A stretch of DNA of 6,647 nucleotides, taken from the NCBI GenBank assembly GCA_022013615.1, contig JAKLQB010000326.1:1-6647 (forward strand), read 5' to 3'. Under the pieces are notes generated by a model. The model was not told the origin of the DNA and searched no databases. It worked only from the letters and a program-made list of their open reading frames with translations. This document shows, piece by piece, positions 1 to 5,127 of this stretch. Source of the DNA: Desulfobacterales bacterium. GTDB lineage: Bacteria > Desulfobacterota > DSM-4660 > Desulfatiglandales > Desulfatiglandaceae. Positions within the stretch are counted from its first letter, which is position 1. Every line of letters starts with the position of its first letter. Made by a program: the position numbers and the translations under genes.

Positions 1-1
1 G

Positions 2-157
2 CCCAACGGCCCGGTGGTCATCAATGAAAATAAGTGCATTGGCTGCCGCTACTGCTATCAAGCCTGTCCCTGGAAGGTGCCGCAGTTTGACTTCGAAAAG
101 CGGGTCACCCGCAAATGCCACCTGTGTTACAACAGAATACCCCTAAATTATCTCTAA
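2..157 (+). pseudogene. Polyferredoxin-type electron transfer subunit, 3' part, prematurely terminated
   Basis: The 51 codons visible before the TAA at 155-157 carry a [4Fe-4S] motif, C12-I-G-C15-R-Y-C18-x3-C22-P (numbered from the first full codon), then K38-C39-H-L-C42-Y-N-R-I. This arrangement is typical of the multi-cluster ferredoxin subunits of molybdopterin oxidoreductases (DmsB/HybA/NrfC type) and of ferredoxins that accompany aldehyde ferredoxin oxidoreductases. In those families C-x2-C is followed within about 15 residues by a P-A-C-x4-C-P stretch that completes the next cluster. Here the frame becomes P-L-N-Y-L-stop straight after N-R-I, and none of the three forward frames after about position 140 encodes the missing cysteines. 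The base composition also turns AT-rich there. I therefore read it as 3' truncated, by deletion, rearrangement or an assembly join. The 5' end lies outside the window. The family call is firm; whether the truncated protein still works is unknown. Confidence 0.72.
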
Positions 158-203
158 CGCTAAAAAATTTATTTCTCATCAAATTTGTAAAGAAAGAGGA
201 GCT

Positions 204-527
204 ATGTATCTACCGAAAATTTACGAGAGTTTTTCTGATAAATTCCCGGAAGTCTTTAAGGGTTATCAGCATTTGGGCAAGACCTGCCGGAAGGCAGGCC
301 CTATAGAGCAGAAATTTCAGGATCTCATCAAGCTTGGAATTGCTATTGGCATAAATTCCAGAGGAGCAGTCATGTCTCATACCAGAAAGGCATTGACATC
401 CGGCGCCACAGCTGACGAAATTACCCATGTGGTCATATTATCCCTTACGACCACGGGTTTTCCAAACATGATTGCTTCCATGGGCTGGGTTGAGGAAGTT
501 CTCAAGGAGGCTGTCCAGGGGAAATAA
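204..527 (+). CDS. Carboxymuconolactone decarboxylase (AhpD/CMD)-family protein lacking the CxxC pair
   Basis: A 107-residue all-helical protein of the AhpD/CMD fold, near the usual length for a single-domain member. Recognisable segments are the L-I-K-L-G-I-A-I-G helix (residues 41-49), the core G54-A-V-M-S-H59-T-R-K-A-L, then G-A-T-A-D-E-I-T-H-V-V and T-T-T-G-F-P-N-M towards the C-terminus. In peroxidase-type members a CxxC precedes the conserved histidine; here the aligned positions are S52 and A55, so thiol-disulfide peroxidase chemistry is unlikely. H59 is kept. The only cysteine is C28, outside the motif. This CxxC-less form is one I associate with aldehyde-oxidoreductase and ferredoxin neighbourhoods in anaerobes, which fits the ferredoxin fragment 46 bases upstream. 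GAGGAG at 196-201 lies only 2 bases before the ATG, close but usable. The substrate is unknown. Confidence 0.85.
   Translation: MYLPKIYESFSDKFPEVFKGYQHLGKTCRKAGPIEQKFQDLIKLGIAIGINSRGAVMSHTRKALTSGATADEITHVVILSLTTTGFPNMIASMGWVEEVLKEAVQGK
283..298. repeat. Small perfect inverted repeat inside the CMD gene
   Basis: CCTGCC, a GGAA tetraloop, then GGCAGG form a perfect 6-bp stem. It lies within the codons for residues 27-32 of the CMD protein. The protein aligns with its family there without an insertion, so the repeat has not disrupted the gene. It may be chance or a short GC-rich repeat; no second copy was seen in the window. Confidence 0.35.
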
Positions 528-548
528 GAGAAATTTTTTTGTCGGCAG

Positions 549-568
549 TTATGTTAATTTTAACATAA
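549..568. promoter_or_regulatory. Perfect 9+9 palindrome, probable operator upstream of the FmdE operon
   Basis: TTATGTTAA, a 2-base TT centre, then TTAACATAA form a perfect dyad in the 106-base gap between the CMD gene and the FmdE-family gene. A dyad of this size and AT content resembles a binding site for a dimeric helix-turn-helix regulator. A weak sigma-70-like promoter can be placed over it: TTGTCG at 539-544, a 16-base spacer, and TAACAT at 561-566. If real, the -10 box would sit in the right arm and a bound protein would repress. A terminator is less likely, because the stem is AT-only apart from one G-C pair and no T-run follows. The regulator is not identifiable; the site does not match the FNR (TTGAT-N4-ATCAA), Rex or HcpR consensus. 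Confidence 0.5.
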
Positions 569-633
569 GCAACGCGCTTGAAATATGGATCAAAAAGCCA
601 ACAGCAATGTCTGACGGTTAGGAGGGAAAACCC

Positions 634-1320
634 ATGAAGTCTTTCGATGAACTCTTAGAATCATCGGCCGCAGCGCACGGGCACCTGTGTCCCGGACAGG
701 TGGTAGGGGTGCGCATGGCCATGCTGGGCTGTCGCCTTATCGGCCTGGATGAACCCACCCGCCACGACCAGATCAAAAAGCTCATTGTGTATGTTGAAAT
801 GGACCGGTGCACAGCAGACGCGGTCGGCCACATCACCGGCGTCAAATTGGGGCGGCGTTCATTGAAATTTGTTAACTATGGCATCATGGCTGCCACCTTT
901 GTCAACCTGGAGACTGACCAGGCCTACCGGGTGCTTTCCACCGAGGAGGCTCGGGACCTTGTTCCCTTCTATGCTCCGGGGGTTACACAAAAATCCCGAC
1001 AGCAACTGGAAGCATATCAACATATGCCCGATAGCATACTGTTCAGGGTTCAGCAGGTTCGAGTTCCCATCAGTGAGTTTGACCTGCCCGGCCCCACCCA
1101 TCGTAAGGTTTCCTGCAGTCGCTGCGGTCAGGTGGTCCGGGATCAACGGGAGGTGGTCGTAAATGGTGTCACCCTCTGCAAACCCTGTGCCCACGGCGCT
1201 TATTTTAACAATGTCCGGGAGGTGATCTGGCCGGACATGAACTGGGCACCCAGACTAAGCGGTCGGCAAACGAAGGCCGTGAGGGTGAGTGCTTCTCAAA
1301 TGCAAGGACAAGGCGTGTAA
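634..1320 (+). CDS. FmdE-family protein with C-terminal zinc ribbon
   Basis: A 228-residue cytoplasmic protein. The N-terminal FmdE domain (PF02663) is shown by H15-G-H17-L-C19-P-G-Q and by R58-C59-T-A-D-A, followed by the G-V-K-L-G-R-R-S-L-K-F-V-N-Y-G stretch that normally follows it. In solved relatives these His/Cys residues bind a metal. A second module has C161-x2-C164-G and C182-x2-C185, a treble-clef or zinc-ribbon pair, followed by a 40-residue tail. The family is named for subunit E of tungsten formylmethanofuran dehydrogenase, but bacterial members occur without the other subunits and often beside molybdopterin genes, so a role in Mo/W enzyme maturation is inferred rather than formylmethanofuran oxidation. 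AGGAGGG at 620-626 is ideally spaced from the ATG. It is first in a run with the molybdopterin-binding gene 41 bases downstream. The domain call is strong; the function is unproven. Confidence 0.88.
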   Translation: MKSFDELLESSAAAHGHLCPGQVVGVRMAMLGCRLIGLDEPTRHDQIKKLIVYVEMDRCTADAVGHITGVKLGRRSLKFVNYGIMAATFVNLETDQAYRVLSTEEARDLVPFYAPGVTQKSRQQLEAYQHMPDSILFRVQQVRVPISEFDLPGPTHRKVSCSRCGQVVRDQREVVVNGVTLCKPCAHGAYFNNVREVIWPDMNWAPRLSGRQTKAVRVSASQMQGQGV

Positions 1321-1361
1321 CGTGCCAACTTGCGCTTTGCGTTTAGAAAGGAGTCAGAAAA

Positions 1362-2393
1362 GTGCTAAAAAAAATAGAATTGCAAGAAGCAGTGGGGACC
1401 AAATTGGCGCACGATATCACCGAGATTCGCCCCGGCGAGTTCAAGGGGCCGGCGTTTCGAAAAGGCCACACGGTCTGTAATGAAGATCTGTGCCATCTTC
1501 AGAAACTGGGCAAAAACCACCTTTATCTGATCGATCTGGAACAAGATGAAATTCATGAGAATCAGGCGGCATCCATTCTTGCCAAAGGGCTTGCCGGAGA
1601 CGGTGTGATGTGGGAGGATAACCCCAGAGAGGGAAAAATAAACTTATTGGCGGGAAGAGACGGTCTGTTGACTGTCAATACTGCATCATTGGCTGCCTTC
1701 AACATGGTGGAGGAGGTCATGTGCGCTACGCTCCACAATCACACTTTGGTCAAGGAGGGTGAACTGATAGCCGCCACCCGGGCCATTCCACTTGTTATGC
1801 AGAGGGCTCCCATTGATAGGGCTGCGGCGATTGCACGTCAAAATGGGGCCGTTGTTTCAGTAAAACAGCTCCGTTGCGCCCGGGTGGGCCTAATGATCAC
1901 GGGCAATGAGGTTTATCACGGTCTCATTGAAGATCGGTTCGCTCCCGTCCTTACGGAGAAGGTCGAAGGGCTGGGTTCCGAAGTGGTTGAACTGGAGTTT
2001 GCCCCGGATGATGCTGAGGTCATCAGCCAAACAATATGTTCTCTTCTGGAACGCGGCTGTGATCTGCTCCTTTTGAGCGGGGGCATGAGTGTGGATCCGG
2101 ACGATGTAACCCGGCATGGGATTCGCCTGGCAGGGGCTAATGAACTTACCTATGGGGCGGCTTCCCTTCCCGGTGCCATGTTTCTGGTGGCCTACCTTGG
2201 AGACGTTCCGCTTCTGGGAGTGCCCGCATGTGGCCTCTACCACCGTATAACGGTTCTGGACCTTGTGCTGCCACGGATTCTTGTGGGAGAAAGAATCGGC
2301 AAGAAAGAACTTGCCTTTCTGGGTCATGGGGGTCTCTGCCGCGACTGTCCTGAGTGTAGCTATCCGCATTGCCCCTTCGGTAAAGGCATGTGA
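1362..2393 (+). CDS. Molybdopterin-binding-domain protein (MoeA/MogA-like) with C-terminal Cys cluster
   Basis: A 343-residue soluble protein. Residues 1-60 resemble the N-terminal part of stand-alone molybdopterin-binding proteins of anaerobes (H-D-I-T-E-I-R-P-G-E-F-K-G-P-A-F-R-K-G-H). The MoCF/MPT-binding domain runs from about R174 (V-G-L-M-I-T-G-N-E-V) to about residue 310, with S239-G-G-M-S-V-D-P-D-D-V-T, the L-P-G-A-M-F segment and L-G-V-P-A-C-G. In MogA, MoeA and CinA this fold binds molybdopterin or its adenylylated form. It is shorter than MoeA and lacks that protein's full domain set, so it is probably not the general molybdate insertase. The tail carries C326-x2-C329-x2-C332-x4-C337, able to hold a [4Fe-4S] cluster or zinc. 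The start is GTG; AGAAAGGAG at 1345-1353 ends 8 bases before it. The 3' end overlaps the NiSOD-like frame. Confidence 0.87.
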   Translation: MLKKIELQEAVGTKLAHDITEIRPGEFKGPAFRKGHTVCNEDLCHLQKLGKNHLYLIDLEQDEIHENQAASILAKGLAGDGVMWEDNPREGKINLLAGRDGLLTVNTASLAAFNMVEEVMCATLHNHTLVKEGELIAATRAIPLVMQRAPIDRAAAIARQNGAVVSVKQLRCARVGLMITGNEVYHGLIEDRFAPVLTEKVEGLGSEVVELEFAPDDAEVISQTICSLLERGCDLLLLSGGMSVDPDDVTRHGIRLAGANELTYGAASLPGAMFLVAYLGDVPLLGVPACGLYHRITVLDLVLPRILVGERIGKKELAFLGHGGLCRDCPECSYPHCPFGKGM

Positions 2394-2760
2394 GATTCCG
2401 TGCGGTATTTACGATGATGAGATGAGAATCAACATGATCGCCGAGCACATCACCACCATTGAAAAATCCATGAAGGAAATAATGAATCTGGGGGCCCAGA
2501 ATCCAATCAATTACAATCAACTGATCCGATGGGTTTCAAACAAGGAGGACCACGCCAATGAGATCCAGGAGATTGTAAGCCAATACTTCATGACTCAACG
2601 AATCAAACCTGACACTAAGAACTATTCACAAAAGCTGGCCTTGCTTCATAAAATGCTTATTTATTCAATGACTTGCAAGCAAACTACAGATCTTTCGCAC
2701 ATCACCATGATGCGATCGCTTTTAAAGGAATTTCAAACGCTCTATTTCGAACAGAAATAG
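2326..2760 (+). CDS. Nickel superoxide dismutase-like protein; His1 replaced, start uncertain
   Basis: From the codon at 2386 the frame reads A-C-E-I-P-C-G-I-Y-D-D, matching the nickel hook H-C-x-x-P-C-G-x-Y-D of nickel superoxide dismutase (NiSOD). The following roughly 113 residues match the helical bundle of the family (E-H-I-T-T-I-E-K-S-M, N-Y-N-Q-L-I-R-W-V, Q-Y-F-M-T-Q-R-I-K-P, L-L-H-K-M-L-I-Y-S-M). The hook-to-end length of 124 residues is close to the 117 of the mature Streptomyces enzyme. Both nickel-ligand cysteines and the tyrosine are present, but the position of His1, whose amine and imidazole bind nickel, is Ala. No start codon lies next to the hook: the nearest in-frame ATG upstream is 2326, inside the preceding gene and with no clear ribosome-binding site, giving a 20-residue leader ending S-V-K-A. 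The TTGs at 2263, 2281 and 2311 are alternatives. Starting at ATG 2422 or 2434 would lose the hook. No SodX-type maturation protease is in view. Family call strong; activity and start doubtful. Confidence 0.7.
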   Translation: MGVSAATVLSVAIRIAPSVKACEIPCGIYDDEMRINMIAEHITTIEKSMKEIMNLGAQNPINYNQLIRWVSNKEDHANEIQEIVSQYFMTQRIKPDTKNYSQKLALLHKMLIYSMTCKQTTDLSHITMMRSLLKEFQTLYFEQK

Positions 2761-2888
2761 CGTGACTTTGCTGGCTTTAGTCTTGAATAGGCTCAAAACA
2801 AGAAGATAAGAGAGGCATACGGCATTAAGTTTTTGTTCCTTTTTTTAACTTCTTCGACACATAGACGGGAGGAGACAAGAGGACTGCT
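2761..2888 (+). other. Intergenic gap before moaA, no recognised element
   Basis: This 128-base gap holds a T-rich stretch (2829-2847) but no convincing stem before it, so I do not call a terminator. I looked for the molybdenum-cofactor riboswitch that precedes moaA in some bacteria and did not recognise its conserved purine-rich core. AAGAGGA at 2877-2883 is the moaA ribosome-binding site. Confidence 0.5.
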
Positions 2889-3884
2889 ATGGTGAGACTC
2901 ATCGACGCATTTGGCAGGCAAATAGACTACCTGCGCATATCCATAACTGATCGCTGTAATCTGAGTTGTCGCTATTGCACACCTTTTGAGGGTGCCTGTC
3001 AGATTCCGCATAATGAGATCCTCACCTATGAGGAGATCCTTAGGGTGGCCGAAGCCGCAGTTCTGGCCGGGATCTCCAAGATACGACTCACCGGAGGGGA
3101 ACCGCTCTTGAGAAAAGGGATGGTAGGTCTCTGCCGAATGCTCGCGAATATTGAAGGACTTGATAGCCTCACTCTCACGACCAACGGTGTACTCCTCCAC
3201 GAGCTGGCCCTGCCACTCGTGGAAGCAGGTGTTCGCAGGATAAACATAAGCCTCGATACCTTAAAGCCAGAAAGATTCAAAAAGATAACCGGTCACGACG
3301 TTCTTTTTCGTGTCCTCGCCGGTATTAAGAGATCAGAAGAAGTGGGGCTTTACCCAATCAAGATAAACACTGTGTTGATGCGAGGTATAAACGAGGATGA
3401 AATTGAAGACCTCGCTCGCCTGACACTGAAAAAAACCTATCACGTACGATTTATTGAGTTAATGCCCATTGAAAGTTCTTGTTTCGGGGGGAATGGATCA
3501 CTTTTTGTGCCGGTAGAAGAGGTTGTCAAACGAGTAAAGAATATTGCAGAATTAGACTTGGAGCACAAATCAGAATCCTTTGGGCCGGCACGCCTTTGCA
3601 CTCTTAGGGGAGGAGTGGGTAAAGTGGGTTTCATCGCCCCTTTAAGCTGGCATTTCTGTGACTCATGCAATCGAATGAGGCTTACGGCTGATGGAAAGCT
3701 CAGGACCTGCCTTTTCTCCGAAGAAGAGCTCAATATCAAGGGTCCCTTAAGAGCCGGGGCATCGCTTGAAGAGCTATCCGGTATTTTCAAGTTGGCCGCA
3801 ATGAGAAAGCCTCGTAGTCACTCTCTGAAAGAAGCTCGTGGACAAAGGGGGTGGGGACGGACTATGCGAGCAATAGGCGGCTAA
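2889..3884 (+). CDS. moaA: GTP 3',8-cyclase, radical SAM enzyme of molybdopterin synthesis
   Basis: MoaA converts GTP to 3',8-cyclo-7,8-dihydro-GTP, the first step of molybdopterin synthesis, with MoaC completing cyclic pyranopterin formation. The 331 residues are normal for the family. The N-terminal radical-SAM cluster site is C23-x3-C27-x2-C30, followed by the S-adenosylmethionine-binding R-L-T-G-G-E-P-L-L segment. The C-terminal second [4Fe-4S] cluster site is C257-x2-C260-N-R-M-R-L-T-A-D-G followed by C274. The protein ends in the Gly-Gly tail that MoaA needs for catalysis. AAGAGGA at 2877-2883 is well spaced from the ATG. The gene is intact. No moaC, moaE or moaD is in the window, so the remaining steps must be encoded elsewhere. 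It lies 128 bases after the NiSOD-like gene and 82 bases before mobB on the same strand, consistent with one transcription unit. Confidence 0.95.
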   Translation: MVRLIDAFGRQIDYLRISITDRCNLSCRYCTPFEGACQIPHNEILTYEEILRVAEAAVLAGISKIRLTGGEPLLRKGMVGLCRMLANIEGLDSLTLTTNGVLLHELALPLVEAGVRRINISLDTLKPERFKKITGHDVLFRVLAGIKRSEEVGLYPIKINTVLMRGINEDEIEDLARLTLKKTYHVRFIELMPIESSCFGGNGSLFVPVEEVVKRVKNIAELDLEHKSESFGPARLCTLRGGVGKVGFIAPLSWHFCDSCNRMRLTADGKLRTCLFSEEELNIKGPLRAGASLEELSGIFKLAAMRKPRSHSLKEARGQRGWGRTMRAIGG

Positions 3885-3966
3885 AGGTTTTTATCAGGTA
3901 TCAAAATTATCATTTTCAGGAAAGGATCAAGATCAGTCGGCGATATCCAAAAGGTGCCAGGTACGC

Positions 3967-4473
3967 ATGAACAAACAATATCCTCCCATACCGATAGTGA
4001 GTTTTGTCGGCCACTCCAACACCGGTAAAACCACCCTAATAGAAAGGCTTGTGCCGGAGCTTGCCCGCCTTGGTCTCGACGTAGGCACGATAAAACATGA
4101 TGTGCACGGATTTGACATCGACGTCCCTGGCAAAGACAGTTGGCGCCATAAGCAGGCCGGAGCAAAAAGAACCATTATCGCTTCCCCGAAAAAGCTGGCG
4201 CTTATCCAGGATACAGACCACGATCTCAGTCTTGAAGAACTGGCTGTATATTTTCGCGGCCTTAACCTAATTCTGACCGAAGGATACATGCGTGAGGGCA
4301 AATATAAGGTGGAGGTTTTCCGGCCGGAAGTGCATTCTGAACCTCTCTGTCAGGGAGACGAAAATCTGATCGCCCTGGTCAGCGATACAACGCTTGATTT
4401 AGGTGTACCTCGCTTCAGAACCGGTGACGTCGCTGGGTTGGCCTCTTTTCTTAAGAAACGTTTTTGCCTGTAA
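3967..4473 (+). CDS. mobB: Molybdopterin-guanine dinucleotide biosynthesis adaptor protein MobB
   Basis: A 168-residue P-loop GTPase-like protein, typical MobB length. The Walker A loop is G15-H-S-N-T-G-K21-T22-T. It is followed by the family signature T-I-K-H-D-V-H-G-F-D-I-D and P-G-K-D-S-W-R-H-K-Q-A-G-A, and by L-T-E-G-Y with K-V-E-V-F-R later in the chain. MobB binds GTP and assists MobA, which attaches GMP to molybdopterin to form the dinucleotide cofactor used by DMSO-reductase-family enzymes such as formate dehydrogenases. MobA is not in the window. AAAGGTG at 3950-3956 is a modest ribosome-binding site 10 bases before the ATG. The gene is last in the plus-strand block and is followed by a strong terminator 188 bases later. 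Confidence 0.93.
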   Translation: MNKQYPPIPIVSFVGHSNTGKTTLIERLVPELARLGLDVGTIKHDVHGFDIDVPGKDSWRHKQAGAKRTIIASPKKLALIQDTDHDLSLEELAVYFRGLNLILTEGYMREGKYKVEVFRPEVHSEPLCQGDENLIALVSDTTLDLGVPRFRTGDVAGLASFLKKRFCL

Positions 4474-4661
4474 TAGCTGGAAGGAAGAACTCCCCGAGCA
4501 CTGACGCGATTGTCTGGATTCGCCAATGTTTTGTTTAAATAACCCTCTGTCTCCTTCTGGTATTGTTCAGGTGATGAACGATGGTCGAGACACCCATTTT
4601 TCGGCGTTTTAAGGCACTTCTGGAAAAACTTTAAACAAGCGGAAGCATTAGTCTCCATAAG
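4474..4661. other. Non-coding stretch between mobB and the terminator
   Basis: No gene is supported here. A minus-strand frame running 4658 to 4350 crosses it but lacks a ribosome-binding site, overlaps the 3' end of mobB and resembles no family I know. CGGCGTTTT at 4602-4610 repeats the outer part of the right arm of the terminator (4689-4697) and could pair with its left arm (4662-4670), perhaps a degenerate second copy. Confidence 0.5.
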
Positions 4662-4697
4662 AAAACGCCGTTAAGGTGCATACCTTGACGGCGTTTT
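4662..4697. terminator. Bidirectional intrinsic terminator between convergent operons
   Basis: A 16-bp stem pairs 4662-4677 with 4682-4697 around the loop GCAT; the only non-Watson-Crick position is one G-T wobble (4672 with 4687). The arms begin with AAAA and end with TTTT, so either strand yields a GC-rich hairpin followed by a U-run, extended to TTTTCTTAT on the minus strand. It lies between mobB on the plus strand and the NIL-ferredoxin gene, whose stop is 20 bases away, and can serve both. Confidence 0.93.
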
Positions 4698-4716
4698 GAG
4701 TTGACCCGTACTCTTG

Positions 4717-5127
4717 TTACTTAAGGTAGATTTCCACTGCCTTGTAGGGACAGACATCCACACAGTAAAGGCAGGCCACGCACTTTTCGGCATCAAAGGA
4801 AACTATCCAACTTTCTCGATTCACATCGAGCGCCTCTGTGGGGCAAATGGGAACGCAAGCCGTACAACTGGTGCAGCGCTCCTCCAGGTGCTGGATTTCC
4901 TGAGCAAGCGGTTCCACAGTAACTCCGCCGCCTTCCAGGAAATTCAAACCATGTGAAAGTTGACTGTTATCGCCGCTTAACTCTACAACCATGCGCCCCT
5001 GCTTGCCGGGGTCAATGGTGGCGCGTAAAATGTTCACCTTCAAGCCGTAGTCTGTGATCAGCTGATAGATTATCGGTTCCTCCACCTTGCTCGGTGGGAA
5101 TGAAAGGACTACTTTTCTTTTCTTCAT
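4717..5127 (-). CDS. NIL-domain ferredoxin with two [4Fe-4S] clusters, homocysteine synthesis partner
   Basis: The 136 residues comprise an N-terminal NIL domain (about residues 2-73, PF09383, a small alpha/beta fold also found in methionine ABC transporters) and a bacterial-type ferredoxin. The ferredoxin motifs are C85-x2-C88-x2-C91-x3-C95-P and C116-x2-C119-x2-C122-x3-C126-P. Homologues of this pair are required with the DUF39 protein for homocysteine formation in Methanosarcina acetivorans and in Desulfovibrio, where the ferredoxin is thought to supply electrons for the reductive sulfur step. Its ATG overlaps the stop of the DUF39 gene by 4 bases (ATGA, 5124-5127), with AAGGAGGAG just upstream, so translation is probably coupled. 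A general ferredoxin role is possible but less likely given the partner. Confidence 0.92.
   Translation of the reverse strand: MKKRKVVLSFPPSKVEEPIIYQLITDYGLKVNILRATIDPGKQGRMVVELSGDNSQLSHGLNFLEGGGVTVEPLAQEIQHLEERCTSCTACVPICPTEALDVNRESWIVSFDAEKCVACLYCVDVCPYKAVEIYLK

Noticed and set aside
115..306. 63-codon plus-strand frame overlapping the ferredoxin end and the CMD start
   Set aside because: It is out of frame with two recognised genes and its product has no family likeness.
2388..2393. ATG TGA at the end of the molybdopterin-binding gene, considered as a start with a selenocysteine UGA, or as a recoding site leading into the NiSOD frame
   Set aside because: ATG TGA is in the frame of the upstream gene, not that of the nickel hook, and the frame meets further stops soon after. 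The Met tRNA could not re-pair after a +1 slip, and no selenocysteine insertion hairpin was seen.
2821..2850. T-rich stretch before moaA as a terminator
   Set aside because: No convincing GC-rich stem lies in front of the T-run.
2761..2888. Molybdenum-cofactor riboswitch before moaA
   Set aside because: The gap is short and the conserved core was not recognised by eye; a covariance search would settle it.
4350..4658. 102-codon minus-strand frame across the mobB end and the intergenic region
   Set aside because: No ribosome-binding site, a large overlap with mobB, no recognisable domain and no terminator of its own.
4714..4956. Plus-strand frame opposite the NIL-ferredoxin gene
   Set aside because: It is antisense to a gene with two clear cluster motifs and has no features of its own.
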